A stretch of 64,000 nucleotides of DNA from Epichloe hybrida (GCA_019022495.1 JAFEKR010000021.1:620001-684000), one strand, 5' to 3'. Shown: positions 23,301-36,600, numbered from the stretch's first letter. A program made the numbers and translations. The notes: generated from the letters alone by a model not told the origin.

Positions 23301-23700
23301 AGTCTAAGCCTTTACTAGTTTATAAACTCTAGTAATTTATTTACTTTATTAGGTTTTTTATTTAGTTTATTCTAAAGGAGGTGCTTTTAGTTAAAGTTAC
23401 TAATAAAAATACTTTAATTCGAAGGCTTTTTTATATTAATTATATAGATAAGTATATTCTAGTTATTACTATATTCCTTTAAATAAAGGGAGTATATATT
23501 AATTTCTTATAGTTATATAAGTAACTAATTAAGTTCTCCTTAGGCTAACTATAACTCTATTTTATATTTCTTATTTATATATATTATATTATACTTATTA
23601 TAATATATAAGGTAAAATTATGTAAGGCCTAGTGCTAGGGGCTATAGGTTTCTTATATATTCCTATTCTTAGATTATAATTATATTTATATTAGTCTAGT
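20400..23700 (-). pseudogene. LINE ORF2 (endonuclease/reverse transcriptase) remnant
   Basis: ORF2 would nick DNA and copy the element RNA at the target. On the minus strand the reverse transcriptase shows GLPL near 21847-21858, the position of the family's G-x-P-x-S-P block. The catalytic segment at 21755-21766 reads F-I-N-N where F/Y-x-D-D is expected. NLAKTKLIYF follows at 21618-21650, a segment typical of Tad/Jockey-type enzymes just after the active site. The region 22700-23700 is where the endonuclease should be, but I could not pin its residues. The 3' part to 20400 probably held RNase H. The frame is broken by many stops. Confidence 0.72.
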
Positions 23701-23818
23701 AATAGAGTGCTATATATACTAGTTTATTCTTCTTATTTATATTCTAAAAAAGAACTTATAATATTATTATATTAATTAGGGGGTTTATTAATCTTTACTA
23801 TCTTATATTAGTTTTAAT

Positions 23819-23931
23819 AAATTTGGTTGTTACATGTGGCACTAGCTGGGTATTGCTAGTAATTTTTTTGGTTCCTTGAAAATTAGATGCATTGGCCACA
23901 GCCAATGACCCCAAAAAAAATTAAAAATCAA
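23819..23931 (+). mobile_element. SINE-like retroposon copy 2, 5'-truncated, 13-bp target duplication
   Basis: Contains only the last 113 bases of the family, including the ATTGGCCACAGCCAAT palindrome and the CCCCAAAAAAAATTAAAAATCA tail. It is flanked by TATTAGTTTTAAT at 23806-23818 and 23932-23944. The truncation fixes the tail end as the 3' end. It retains GGTTGTTACATGTGGC where full-length copy 1 has AGTTATTATATATAGC, so it is much less mutated. Confidence 0.88.
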
Positions 23932-24199
23932 TATTAGTTTTAATCTAGCCTTAAGTTACTTTATATACTATTAAATACTTCCTAATCTTAGTTATTTAAT
24001 ACTTTACTTTATATTTATAAGTTTTTCTCTTTTTTTACTTACTATAATTCTGAGCTTTAAAGCTATATTAGTTCTCTCCTAGTGCTAGGTTAAGCTTTTA
24101 CTTAAGAAGTAAGTAGTAAAATAAGAGAGTTACTTAAGCAATTTTACTTTAGTAATATTTTACTTTTTTTTTAAGATAAGGTAGTCTCTTAACTAGGCT

Positions 24200-24637
24200 A
24201 GGTATAGTCTAAAGTATAGAATATAGTTTTTTTTACTTATTTATCTTTTATTAGGTAAGAGAATTCCTTATCTTTAAAGTAGCTAGCTTTATACTAGCTA
24301 TACCTTAGTATTACCTTATAAAACTTAGCTATATATCTTATTTAAAAGTAATTATAGTATTATTAAGGTTATAAGGTTTTATTATATAGTTTAGTTTAGA
24401 AAAGCTTTACTTTAAAAACTATTTTATCTTAGTATATTTTATTAGTATCTTTAACTTTAGCTAGGCCTAGTATTAAGGTAGTTTTTTAAGTACCCTTACC
24501 CTAAGGTTATTTTACTATTACCTTAACTATATTTACCTTATTAGCTTTTCTTATTTTAGTTACTAAGTTTTTAATAAAGGTATATTTAGTTAGTAATCCT
24601 TTAATAATTACACTAAGTATATAGTAATAAAGGGCTA
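24200..24637 (-). pseudogene. LINE ORF1 (gag-like) remnant
   Basis: At 24311-24350 the minus strand encodes a run ending R-Y-I-A-K-F-Y. This corresponds to a CCHC zinc knuckle in which Cys and His codons have become Tyr through G-to-A and C-to-T changes. A second knuckle-like stretch follows at lower coordinates. ORF1 of Tad-type LINEs carries such knuckles for RNA binding. The upstream part is cut by Copia-1 copy D. Confidence 0.55.
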
Positions 24638-24927
24638 TGTTAATTTCACAGGGTATTGAATTCAATGTAAGAAGGTTGTGAGCCCGAAGAAAAGTATTAT
24701 CATTGATTTATCTATTCTAGGCTGCGTTATATGTGTGTAGAAAAAGAGAAGCTAAAAGCTAGAATTCACAATACTAGAAGGAAAGAGAGCTATGTGTTTA
24801 TAGCCTTACATTTCCTAGCTAATTAATAGGCTAGGTTATAAGTCACGTGTAGGGCACACGCGTAGCCTAAGCTTTTGCTAGGTAATTATAGCTATGACAC
24901 GTAATTAATATTACCTTTATTCTAATA
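24638..24927 (-). repeat. Copia-1 copy D, 3' LTR (reverse)
   Basis: Begins TGTTAATTTCACAGGG and ends TTATTCTAATA. The terminal CA has become TA. Confidence 0.88.
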
Positions 24928-25552
24928 CTAAAACCTCTCTCTTTTAATATAATTATTAATATATAATATTAATTATAGAAATAAAAAAGAAAGGCAGATT
25001 AAGGATTTAATTAATAGGGGATATAAGGAAAAGAACTTATAGCTTATCTAGGCATATAGTAGCTAACTAAAAAGAAAATAATAATCTTACTTAGCCTATA
25101 AGCCTATATAAGAATAAGTAAATCCTTTCTAAATCCCTTCTTTCCTTAAAATAATATATATCCTACGCTATAATATATATATAATATCTTCCCCCTCTAA
25201 TTTAATACCTTCCTTCTCTTATATACTACTACTAATTTCTATAGTTTACTAGGAGGGCCTAGTAGGCTAGTATAGCTATAGCTACTAAGGATATTAACTA
25301 TAGGGGCATATATCCCTTATATTACTATCTTATTCCTATAGCTACTCTCCTAGAGAATTACCTTTTCTCTTACTATATATGTATTATATATAAGTAAGTT
25401 ATCCCTTTATTTAGATTATTATTTAGTTAGTTAAGATAAAGCTCTTAAAGGCCTTATTAAGTAATGCTTTTATAAAGGCATTAGCTAGGTTATTCTCCTT
25501 ATTAATCTATTAGATTTTATAGAGTTCTTAGTGTTTATATAATTATTAAAGA

Positions 25553-25812
25553 TGTTAATTCCTTCGGATCTTCATCGGTTTAATCGTGGCCAAAGACCGG
25601 ACCAATTGTGGGTCTAGCGCGATGTACGCAATATGATTGGCTACATTAATTCGCCACCCCCTCTTTTGCCCCACATACAGATTTCGCTTACTTTTCTAGC
25701 ATCTAGACTTTCCCTCTCTTCTTTCTCTTTCCTAGCTAGCTAACTAACTATTATTAACTTTAATCATATAGGATTACCCTTATACCTACATAGGACCTTA
25801 GTGTAACTAACA
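25553..25812 (+). repeat. Copia-2, 5' LTR
   Basis: TGTTAATTCCTTCGG to GTAACTAACA. It keeps GC-rich blocks such as GGTCTAGCGCGATG that are reduced in the copies at 18101 and 40986. Confidence 0.92.
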
Positions 25813-26749
25813 CTAATTAGTAGTTAACTTTACAACTATAGATAAGCTAGGTATTATAAGAAGAGACATTTCTATAGACACTACTGCTACTACCTCTTAT
25901 TATACTATAATAGTTATTATAGTAGAGAGGCATAACTACATAAGTGTGCTAAAGGAAGAGACTAGAATCCTAGTTATAGGCTTATTAGGCTTCTAAGAAA
26001 TTAATTTATTAACCCTTAGGCTAAGGGATATAACTTTATTATATCTATCTAGGATATTATTATTAATTATTGATTTTATTGTCTATTATGAGAAAACTAA
26101 CTAACTAACTAAATCTATTGCCGCGAGGCATTTATTTTAAACCTGACGTTAAATAACCTTAGCTAAGCTAGCTAACACACCTATAAATTCCCTTTAACAC
26201 ATTACCTTCTAACAAACCTTTAATCTCTCCCTATAAGCATTTACTACTTATTTTTGCCCCCTTTACTCTTAGTGCTATTTGCCCTATGCTTATTAGCAAG
26301 AGAGAGAGATTACCTCCTTCCCTTCTTTTTATAAAAAATAGGAAGTAGTAATTCCTATTATTCCCTTATTACTTTTCCTATTATTTTCTAGGAACTTTTA
26401 GAACTTCTATTACTTTCTTTATCTCTAGTAATTTATTCTTATTATTACTTTTACTACTTCCACTGCTTTTTCTTTTGTTTTTCTTGTTTTTGTAATCTTC
26501 TAATTTTATTAGAGTAATAACGCTCTTAAAATACGAAAGAAGAGCCTTGTAATAGTAATAGGTAAACATAAGAGCTTAATTAGTAGTAAAAATAATAGAT
26601 TAGTAACATTTCTTTTATAGTTAAAGATAGCAGAGGAATCTAGACCTTCTATAAGAGTAAAGGCTACTAGTAATAGTAAGGCTTTAACTATTACCCCTAA
26701 AAGACCCTAAGAGTATAAGTTACCCTTATGCCTTTAATAGCTTACTTAT

Positions 26750-29700
26750 AACTTCTCTAGTAATAAGAAAGAATTTATTAACCTAGATCTAGAGACTACT
26801 ACGTAGCTTAAGCTTAATAACTAGATTATAAGATTTATTAACCTTAGTGAGTATTAAGGTTAGAGAGATAATAACCTATAGGAATTATTCTAAGAAGACT
26901 TTAAAGGCTAGTCTAAAGACACCTTTAAAAGGGCTATAAAGGAAGTTATTAGAGAATTACGTAATTCTCTATAAGATTATGGTGTTCTTATTAAGCGAGG
27001 CCTAGGATATTTAATCCTAGCATCCCTTAAAGAAGTGCTTTACTAAACTTTAATGCCTCTTTAGTTATAGGAGAGATTACAAGAGAGACTATAATTTTCC
27101 ATAGAGCCTTAATATTAACAGGAAATCCACCTTCCCTAACCCTACCCTTTAGTACTAATAAGAAGACCCTCTAGATAGGCTTATGTATTACTACTATAGT
27201 ATATATAACTTCTTAACGCTAAAGATTACGCTCTTTAAAAATAAGTGTAATAGAATTAACCTTCCTTAAACGCATTATTAGAAGGCTTTCCTTATTATAT
27301 TAATAGGTAATACTAAATAATACTTCCTTAATTACCTCTTTAGGAATAACTATTCCTATAAAGAGATAATTACCTATATTTGTTAACACTTTAAGACAGA
27401 AAGTAACTAGTAATTCTATTACTACTAATAGAGTAGTATAATATTAAAGAATATAATTAAGAAAAACCCTAATAAAAGCAAGCTTAATTACCTTAAGATT
27501 ATATTATTAACCCTTAAGAAGATCTATAGAGAACTATACCCTGCTAAAATAGTAGATACTAAGCTTTACAAGCAGGCCTTAAATACTATAGCTAGTGTGC
27601 CTAAATATTAGATAGTAGAATACATATACTCTCTAGGCTTTAAAAGTCTTACTAGAGACTTCTATAAGGTAATTACTATTATAGAATTAAATAAGAGGCC
27701 CTCCTAATACCTTTAGTACTAATAAGAAGACCCTCTAGAGGCTATGTTTACTAATTATTAGTATAGATAGTAATTATCCCCCTGTGGCGGAGGAAGTTAT
27801 TATAAATAAAGCCCTAGGCTAAGCACTAAGCACTACTTTATGTATAGTAAGAGTAGTTACTAGTTCTCTAATTACTTCGCTAAAGAATATTAAAAGGAAA
27901 AGGACTGCTAGTAGGCTAGTAAAACATATTATATACCCCCTTTAGAGAAAAGATTCTAGGCATTCCTTACCTCCTATAAAGGGCAGGATAATAATAAGCC
28001 TAATAAAGGCTTAGGTTAGAATTAGGAATTATATCTTTTAGCCTGCATAGAAGCTAAAGATAATAATAATAATATGGAGGAGCTACTATTAATAGCACAC
28101 CTAAGTATTATATAATTCTTTTACTCCGGATTATAGACTAACTATAATACTACTAACGTTAATATCCTTATAACCCTAAATAATTAAGCCTTCTAACACG
28201 TATTCCTTAGGTAAGAGCTCTATAAGCTATAAGAGTGCGATAAAGGCTTAATTTACTATATCTTTAAAGAACGCTATTCTAAAGAGGTCTTTAGAGGGAT
28301 TATACCTAATACTAGCGCTATAGGAAAGTTAACTATAGGAGAGGTATAAGTAAAGGCTTTGTTAAGATTAATACCTTTATTAAAGGTAACCCTTTACGAA
28401 CCCTAAATTATTATATTTAGCGCTAGATTAGTAGTTATAAAAGGAATCCTTTATATACCTATAGAACTTAGAGAGCTTAAATTTTATGTCCTTAATATAG
28501 CTACCCCCTTCCTCTTCTTAATTACTAATATAGATAAAATGTAAGTTAAGATTAATAACCTTGCTAACGTACTTATCTAAGGTAATAAGACTATACCTAT
28601 TGTGTAATAATAGGGCTATCCTTAGTGGTTACTAGAAGCAAGAGAAATAGTTACCTTTTACCTTTTAGAAGGAGATATTTGTTAATTGTATTATTAACTT
28701 AGTTACCCTTCCGTTTAATGACTTGCAAAGATTCTTTACTAAGCTAGTTATGAAGTTAAACGCTAGGCAATTAAGGAATTAACCAAAGTCTACTACTATT
28801 ACTAGATGCATAGAAAGGCCCCTAGTTGATTCAAGTTTACAATCAAAGATAACTACGAATTTAACTACGAGATCATTGTTAATATTATGCAGATCGATAG
28901 CTGACTAGTACTTTATATCGTTAATTTAGTAATATTGTTCTAGGTAGCCTAATTCCTTAATCTAAGGAAGCAAAAGGCTTAAGATATCTAGGATGCTATC
29001 TGTGAATGTTAGATTAACACTTATCTTGGACCTCTAGAATGGATTATATACGATGCTAGTAATAACTTTGCTTTTGCTAAGTTTAAGCACTATACTTAAC
29101 TAATATTAATTAAGACTAATAAGATACTAATTAAAGCCTATAATAGTATTAGAAAGGTTAAGAGATATTATAGACCTCTACGCTAAGCTTATAATATTAT
29201 TATAGACTTAATTAGAATGGAACTCACACTAGAATAACGTCTTTAAATAGCTGTTAAAGCAATTAATGACTCTATAGGCCTAAATAGTATTATCCTAACC
29301 CTACTAGTCTTTAGAGGCTACCTATAAATAATAGATAAGTTACCACTAAGCGTCTCTATTATTTAATATACTAAAGTAATTCGTAAAGCTACTAATAAAG
29401 TCCACTACTATCTAGCTTTATAGCAGGTTTATAATACCCTTAAAGCCTAGAATAGCCCTAACACAGCGCCTATATATTAGCTACCCCTATAGGCTAATAT
29501 ATATATATAAAGAGAGAAAGGTAACTAGTATAGCCCTTATAAGCTACTTACTACTAATAGAAAGACCTATATAGTTAATATACCCTATAGCCTAGTGAAG
29601 TTCTGCTTTATAGTAGTAAAGCCCTACTATAAAGACTTATATATTATAGAGGGACTAGAGTAGTAGGAGATAGAGCCTAATAATATAAAGGAAAAAGTAA

Positions 29701-31640
29701 CTATATAACTAACTACTGCTGCTAAAAGAGATCCCTTAATAGAAGAAGGTAAAGAGCTATAGGCACTAGCTAAGAGAAGATAAGGGAGACTAAGAAAGGC
29801 CCTTATAGTCTAATTTATAAGCGTAGAAGAGTCTAAAGAAAAGGCTTATAAAGCCTAGAAGGCCTTAAAGGGAAGCTATTAAGTTAAAGATTTACTACCT
29901 TACCCTAAAGGAATAAAAGCAAGGAAAAGAAGACCTAATAGCCCTAAAAAAAATATTAGCCTAATTTAGCTTTATGTACTTATGAATAAAGATTAGGAGA
30001 AGGCCTTTATTTAAGAAGCTATAGCTAGAGGGATACTAAATATAGTATTCCTTATAGTAAAGGAAGAGGCTAATTAGAACCTTGCTTTTTAACTTCGCTA
30101 AGAAGGGAAGATTATAACCCTAGGAAAACCCTTTGAGCAATCTAATTAAGCTAAGATTAACGCTTTATAAGCTTATAATATGTTTAAATTCATTAAGTAT
30201 AACCTAGTGAAGCACAGAGGCTATAGAATCTTTAATTTTTATATAGTTAGAGAGATTAAAGGCAAAGGGACAGACTTACTGTACGAGAAATCCTGCCTTA
30301 TTATACAAGGCTATAATGACAAAGGAAAGGAATTCATCCTAACGCAATTGCTAATGATTTAACGAGCATCCTAATGTCTTATCGTAGCTATTGCTTTATT
30401 ATTAAGAAAAAGAGGTATTTACCTTTGGATTTACGATATTACATAAGCCTACACTTAATTGCATATAGTGCTAATGAGGCTAATTATTGTAAGATTACTA
30501 AAGCAAATTATATATCTCTTTCCAGAAGGGACTATAATTAAATTAATTAGATCTCTTTACAGGATCATAGAGGCTAGAACCTACTAGTAGGTAATGTACT
30601 TTTGTTACTATAGGGATAACCTTAATATAATAACCTTAACCTATAATCCTTGCTTATTAATTACAGCCCCGAATAATAAGAATCTCTTTAGTATTATTAG
30701 AATGCAAACTGACAATATATTAGGACTAAGCAATGATAACTTCTTCTAAAAAGAAGAGAAAGAGCTCTAGAAGGCTAATTTTATAGCTAAAGAAAAGCAA
30801 TAATTAACTACTAAGAATCCCCTTATCTTTAATAGTTGTATCTTGACCTAGAACACTAATAACTTGCTGATATTAACCTAGAAAGGCTAGAGTTAGAAGA
30901 TTAAGAAAGTTAATCCTTAATCCCTAATAGTAAAGCAAGACTATATAAAATAATAAGCCTAAGGAAGCTATATTATAACTATATGTTAACTAGAAGCTTC
31001 CTATAACCTATTAATTATAGCTTAATACTAAGAATCCTCTAGGGAAGATATTACATGCCTTAATAAACGCCTTAAATAGTAGATTAAGAATTAATAACGC
31101 GGACTATAATATATTCCTTTAGTTCTTAAGGAGACGAAGCTCTTTGTGTTTGTAGATAGATTGCTTGCTAATAATAAGGATCTAAGCTTATAGATTAGAT
31201 ACGTGATTGTAATTGGCAACGAGATAATATAAGATAATAATACCTTTATTATAAAAGGTAACATTATTACGTATAGCTTAATAAAGAGCAAGAGAGTTAC
31301 TTATAGTATGCTTGCCTCTAAGTTATATAGCATAGTTTAAGGCGTAGACATTGCCTACGTGATTTCCACGACTTTACATTAGATCACAGATTAATTAAAG
31401 ATACCTCGAATTCCTATAATTCTCTATACTAATTCTTTTTTATTATATAAATATCTTATAAAGCTAGGAACTATAAAGGAGAAGAGACTAATAATTAATA
31501 TTATAGCTTTTCATTAATTATACAAAAGGCATAAGATCTATGAAGTTAGATAGATTAATAGCAATAACAATCCAGCGGATGTGATAATAAAAGCATTGCT
31601 AAATTTATTACTTTCCTCTTTAATTAATTTAAACGAATTA
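26750..31640 (+). pseudogene. Copia-2 gag-pol polyprotein remnant
   Basis: Gag-like sequence lies near 26800-27700. A zinc-knuckle remnant lies near 27830-27890, with Tyr or stop at Cys and Trp positions. Integrase follows near 28790-29350, containing FKFTIKDNYEFNYEIIVNIM and later a D-A-S-N-N-F block in place of the core Asp motif. Reverse transcriptase starts near 30100. Its catalytic motif at 30705-30716 reads Q-T-D-N, where one Asp of the expected pair is Asn. An RNase H-type end runs to about 31640. Frames are interrupted by TAG/TAA at former Gln and Trp codons. The Q-T-D-D-like motif is shared with Copia-1 and differs from the usual Y-V-D-D of Copia elements. Confidence 0.8.
30180..30362 (+). 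pseudogene. Surviving open stretch of Copia-2 reverse transcriptase (60 codons)
   Basis: This fragment of the polyprotein stays open for 60 codons. It includes FNFYIVREIKGKG and LIIQGYNDKGKEFILTQ, the N-terminal fingers part of Copia reverse transcriptase. The ATG is an internal Met and not a real start. It shows that RIP has been lighter here. Confidence 0.75.
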
Positions 31641-31856
31641 ATAATTCATATTAAAGGATAGGTAAAGAGACCTATGATATTAAGGGATAGGAGCTTAGGT
31701 AAGGACTAACGGATTAATTTAATTAACTAATGCCACAATAGCCAATCAGAGCAGCGGATTCCCATTAAGGGATTTACTAGTATATACTTTCCTTTAATTT
31801 GATTTTTATTACATTTTTAAGCTCTTTAGCTATAAAGAAAAAAAAGAGACTGCTAG

Positions 31857-32116
31857 TATTAATTCCTTCGGATCTTCATTGGTTTAATCGTAGCCAAAGA
31901 CTAGACTAATTATAGGTCTAGCGCGATGCACGTAATATAATTAGCTACATTAATTCGCTACCCCCTCTTTTGCCCTACATACGGATTTCGCCCACTTTTC
32001 TAGCATCTAGACTTTCCCTCTCTTCTCTTTCTTTCCTAGCTAGCTAACTAACTATTGTCAACTTCAATTATACGGGATTACCCTTATACCTGCGCAGGAC
32101 CTTAGTGTAACCAACA
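31857..32116 (+). repeat. Copia-2, 3' LTR
   Basis: Begins TATTAATTCCTTCGG, with TG mutated to TA, and ends GTAACCAACA. A purine-rich run (AAAGAAAAAAAAGAGAC) just upstream fits the polypurine tract. Confidence 0.92.
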
Positions 32117-32935
32117 AAAGAGCTATAATATTAATTATTAGGCATTTCTCTTTTATTATACTAAGCTTAATAAGGCACTTATATAAGGAGTATAAATCTA
32201 TATATATAATAACTAGGATCTTTAGGAGCTTTAGTTAGTTAGTAACTAGGTTTAGGGTTATTATAATTATATAAGCTATATTAATGCTAGCTACTATACT
32301 ATAAACCTCTAAGGTAAGCATACTTTATATAACTCTTTTAATCTTTATTAAGCTAAAGTATATAATATTGCTTTTAATTATAAACTTACTATTAGTATAG
32401 TCTTTATTAGCTAGAATAAGTATATATCCTAGTTATAAGGATAGGTTCTAGTTATTAGTAAATAATCTATTTATAAAGGTAAAGAGCTTTACTTTCTTAA
32501 GGTCTATTAGGATAAATATTAGGCCTCTTTCTAAGTAATTTATTTACTACTTTAGGTAGTAATTAAAGGCTTTTATATTTTCTAGGGTTTGATTTTAGTG
32601 CTATATAGTGATAAATAGATTAAAGTAAGCCTCTAGTTAGTAAATTAAGGTAATATAAGCGCCTTAGGCTTTTTACTTAATGTATTTATACTTTAATTTA
32701 ATTATTAAAACTAATTCTAACTTATTACTTTACCCCTTTTACTATATTTTAATAGTATTATTCTCTAGTGTAATAATACCTTTATTAAACGTAAGGGGAT
32801 TATCCTAGGTTAGGAATTACTTTAGCTTTATATTAAAGCCTATAGTAACTAGTTAAGTTTTTTCCTTCTTAGAAAACTTCTTATCTAATAAGCTAAGGGT
32901 ATTATTAGTTTATATTCTAATATATATAAAGTTAG

Positions 32936-33624
32936 ATAGCCTCGAACAGCTAGAAAGAAAAGAAAAACCCACAGGAAGTTTGATGTAAAGAGAAGAAAGA
33001 GACTAGGACCCTAGGGGGGGGAGAGCTCTCTTTTATACCTGCGGAAGGGGGGGGGGGATAATTTAGATAACTTGCTTAAAAACAAAGCATAACGCAATTA
33101 ACGAATCTAATAACACATAAGCAATCTCAACCTAGGACTATACTAGTCTAGGGCTATAACTACCCTCCCCCTATACTAATTAAATAAAACTAGGTGCTTA
33201 GACTTTACTAGATATATAAGGCGAAGGTAAGCTAGAGATAGCTAAAAAGTAAGGCTATAGAAGAGTTAGCGTAAAAGTGAATAAGAAGTGAATTAACACT
33301 ATAAATCCAGATTTACTTTACCCTAGCCTAAAGTAAAGAGACTTAGGATAGATGTGTTATTACACTAGAATAGGACTAGAAAGGGCTTATTCTATATATT
33401 TTTTCTTTCTTTTTTCTTTTTAATAGGATAAGGCTAGTATAAGCTAGTAATAAACACCTATAATAGGAAATACACTAAGTAGCGCAGACCTGTCACAGGG
33501 CTAGCGCTGGCCTGTACACAGACGTAAGGGGGTTTTTCTTCCTAGTATAGGGTTTTCCCTTTTAACTTAGTAGTAGGAGTACTAGTAATAGCCATCTATA
33601 GAGCTAACTAGCGTAAATAATATA
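32936..33624 (+). mobile_element. LINE 3'-end fragment inside Copia-1 copy D
   Basis: The last 690 or so bases of the LINE, from ATAGCCTCGAACAGC through G homopolymers (33005-33011, 33047-33057) to the CTAACTAGCGTAAATAA terminus. Copia-1 sequence ending TATATATAAAGTTAG precedes it and the same 15 bases end at 33639, giving the duplication. The right edge is blurred by TA repeats. Confidence 0.85.
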
Positions 33625-33639
33625 TATATATAAAGTTAG

Positions 33640-36600
33640 GGCTTTCCTTTATAGTTATAAGTAAGTAAGGGTTATATATAAAGGTTTCTATCTAGAGGTT
33701 CTCTCTATAATACTTATAATATATAACTTACTAATGCGTTCTAGCCTTTATAAGTCTATAAAGGGGCTTTATAACCCTTAGAATTATGCTAGGTAAGTAA
33801 AGGTGCTATATTTAAATTAGTAAGCACACTAGGATTAGCCGCTTTAGTAATATATAAGCTTATATATATGCTTAATAGATATTATAGAGCTAGATAAGGA
33901 ATTTCCTTAATCTTACTAATAAAGCTATTATAAGAATAAGGCATTAGCTTACTTATTAAATTATTAAGGCTTATATAAGCATAGCTTATTTCCCTTTATT
34001 CTTATATTCTTAGATTATAAGGCATGACTTTTTATAAGGCTTTATTATCTTACCTTTAATCTTATTAATAATTTAGGAATTAAAAATTTAAATCTTACTA
34101 TACTTCTCCTTATTAAATATAATAAATTTAAATATCCCTTACTTAATTAGGGTATTAATCTTTGCTTTTATTAATAGTTTAAAAGGTTTACCTAAGGTCT
34201 TAATAATTCCTTTCTCATATAGCTTAATTATAAGGGCTAAGTTACTATACTTCTTTATTAATAAGAAAGTATTAGTCTCTTAAGATATTATAGAAGGGTT
34301 CTTTTAGGGCCTTTTATACCTATACTTTAGTAGTATTACTAGTACTATATTTTTATCTTAGGCCTCTTACCCTTTTTTCTTTTTCTCTTTACTAGGCTTT
34401 ATTACTTTCTTTATACTAGGATTATTTTAGTAAGGCTTAATAAAGGTTAACCTAAAGGTCTTTAAGCCCTTAGGTATATTAAGTATATAGCTCTCTTTAG
34501 TTATTACTAGTAGCTTATATAAGCTTACTTATCCCTTACTTTCTTACTAGACTTAAACCTTTAATTTAAGTAATAAACTAAGGGTCTTTAAGGTATCTAG
34601 GCTATTATATTTAGTAAGGGCCTTATTAACTTTCCTAATAATATAAAGTCTCTTAATCTCTTTAGTAACTTTCTATACTATAATTATATACTATATAATA
34701 TTAGGTAATAATAAGGACTTATTTATTATATATAAGTAAGCTTTAAAGATAAGAAAGGTTAGGATAAGGCTATTAGGGCTTATAGTATTATTTAAGGCCT
34801 TTATTACTATTTATAAGGTAGTAAGTTTAGGTATTATAGGATATTTATGCCTAATTATATTATAAGCTCTTTAAAGTAGCTTATAATACCTTTTAACTTT
34901 CCTAATACTATAGTATACTTTAATAAGGACTTTCTTAATTAAGATTAATATTAAAGCTATAAATTATTTAAATTTATTACTATAGAAGTTTATTCTAGTA
35001 TTTATAATAATAAAATCTAGAGAGCTTAGGTAAGTATTAATCTAGTATATTTAGAGGGCTTCCTATGTTATTTTTATAAAGATATTATTAAGGAATTTTA
35101 CTATATTAAACACTATAGCTATATTTATAGTATAAAGTATAAGGTAATTACTATTAAGGTAAAAAATATTTACTATTACTTTATAGTTAAAGCTATACTT
35201 ATCCTTAAGAGTAAATTTAAAGTAATTAAGGCTATTTACATATATTTAGTATTAGTAGTAAAGTCTTATTAGCTTCTTAATAGCCTTAATATTAATATTA
35301 TACCCTAATTTATAAAGAACCTTATATAGTTATTAGATTAATAAATACCTTAAGTAATAACATAATTACTATAGCTTACCTTTTATAAGGTAGCTCTAAG
35401 TAACTGCTTTTTCTTTCTATATAAGTAGTATTTAAGCATACCCTTATTTATAAATAATAAGGACTTTAATATTTCCTTATTATAGTGTGTTTTTAGAGAT
35501 ATTAAAGTTAATTTATAAATAGTCTATATTATTAAGAGATAAGAGAAATAGAGTGTTTATTAGTATAACTTAAAAGAGAATATCCCTAAAGGGAGTAAGT
35601 ATATTAGCTACTTTAAGCATAATAATCAGTTCTCCTATGCTAAATCTAACTAATACTTTTTTTACCTTTAATTTATTAAGCTATAGTTTAGGTATCTAAT
35701 ATTATAAAGTAAGAAATTAAGGGTGCCTTACTATAAAGAATTTTATAGCTTTTATATTAGGTATAATCCCTTAGAATATTATATAGGAATAGTAATCTTC
35801 TAGTATAAATATTACTAGAGCTTTACTTAAGAGTTCTTACTTAAAGAGGTTTTCTTTACTTAGACTATAATAAGTTACTTAACTTATTAGGAATTAAACT
35901 ATTCTTTTACTATTAAGTTATATTTTATAATTAAAGAAGCTTATAAGTACTAGCTTATCTATACTATTAGGGCTATTATTAAATCTAATACTCTTTATAT
36001 ACTAAGTAATTTTATTATTAATAAGGGATTAAGGCTTATATTCTCCTTTATACTATATAAGGAATAAATTATATAAGTTATTAGCTAGATTTATTAGGTA
36101 GTAGTTCTTAAAGCATTAATACACCTTCTTATAGTTCTTTTCTAAATACTTAGATAACTAGTATCTTTCTTTACTATATATATAGTACTTCTTTATATAG
36201 GAATTTTCTCCTTTTCCTTATAGTTTTAAAAGGTATTAGGTCTCTTTTCCTTTCTTATTATATCTTTAGTTAGTTTAGAATTACTCTAAGGTAATAGCTT
36301 TAGTTAGAAACTATTAATAGTTTTTCTTCTCTTTCTTAATAAGTTAGATTATTATTTTAATCTATTTATAAAACTCTTATAGTCCCTTTAGTAAGTTTAT
36401 AATAGCTTCTCTATATTCTAGAATACTATTATAAGCTCTTATAAGTTAATTTTAAAGTGCCCTTTTACTTTAGCTTACCTTAAGTATTACTTATTATAAG
36501 ATAGCTAGCTTTTTTATAAGTTTATTAAAGTAATTAATTATAGATTTACTTAGGTTATTATTTATTATTTCTTATAAAGTAAAGTTATTTTACTTTAGAA

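Larger units (their letters stand above)
18872..24637 (-). mobile_element. Tad-like LINE, longest copy, RIP-inactivated
   Basis: A non-LTR retrotransposon on the minus strand. Its 3' end is at the left (TTACGCTAGTTAGCTC-type terminus, reversed), and the same terminus ends five shorter copies in this window. The 3' untranslated part holds long C/G homopolymers (19450-19462, 19485-19491). ORF2 with reverse transcriptase occupies the middle and ORF1 with zinc-knuckle remnants the right end. A 113-bp retroposon sits inside at 23819. On the right it meets Copia-1 copy D at 24638. The 5' end may resume at 38628 beyond that insertion, but this is unproven. Confidence 0.82.
25553..32116 (+). mobile_element. 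Copia-2, complete LTR retrotransposon, 6.56 kb, AAAGA target duplication
   Basis: Both LTRs are 260 bp (25553-25812 and 31857-32116) and a perfect 5-bp duplication AAAGA lies at 25548-25552 and 32117-32121. The element is therefore structurally complete and lies inside Copia-1 copy D. Its LTR (TTAATTCCTTCGGATCTTCA...) is unrelated to the Copia-1 LTR, although both elements share CTAATTAGTAGTTA just inside the 5' LTR. Mutation is milder than in Copia-1 copy D around it, with several short open stretches surviving. Confidence 0.92.

Noticed and set aside
26381..26569. 62-codon minus-strand frame with Lys/Ser-rich translation
   Set aside because: It is antisense to the Copia-2 leader/gag region, low in complexity and unsupported by any other copy.
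31091..31291. 66-codon minus-strand frame with hydrophobic translation
   Set aside because: It is antisense to Copia-2 RNase H sequence. AT-rich reversed codons give Ile/Leu/Tyr by default.
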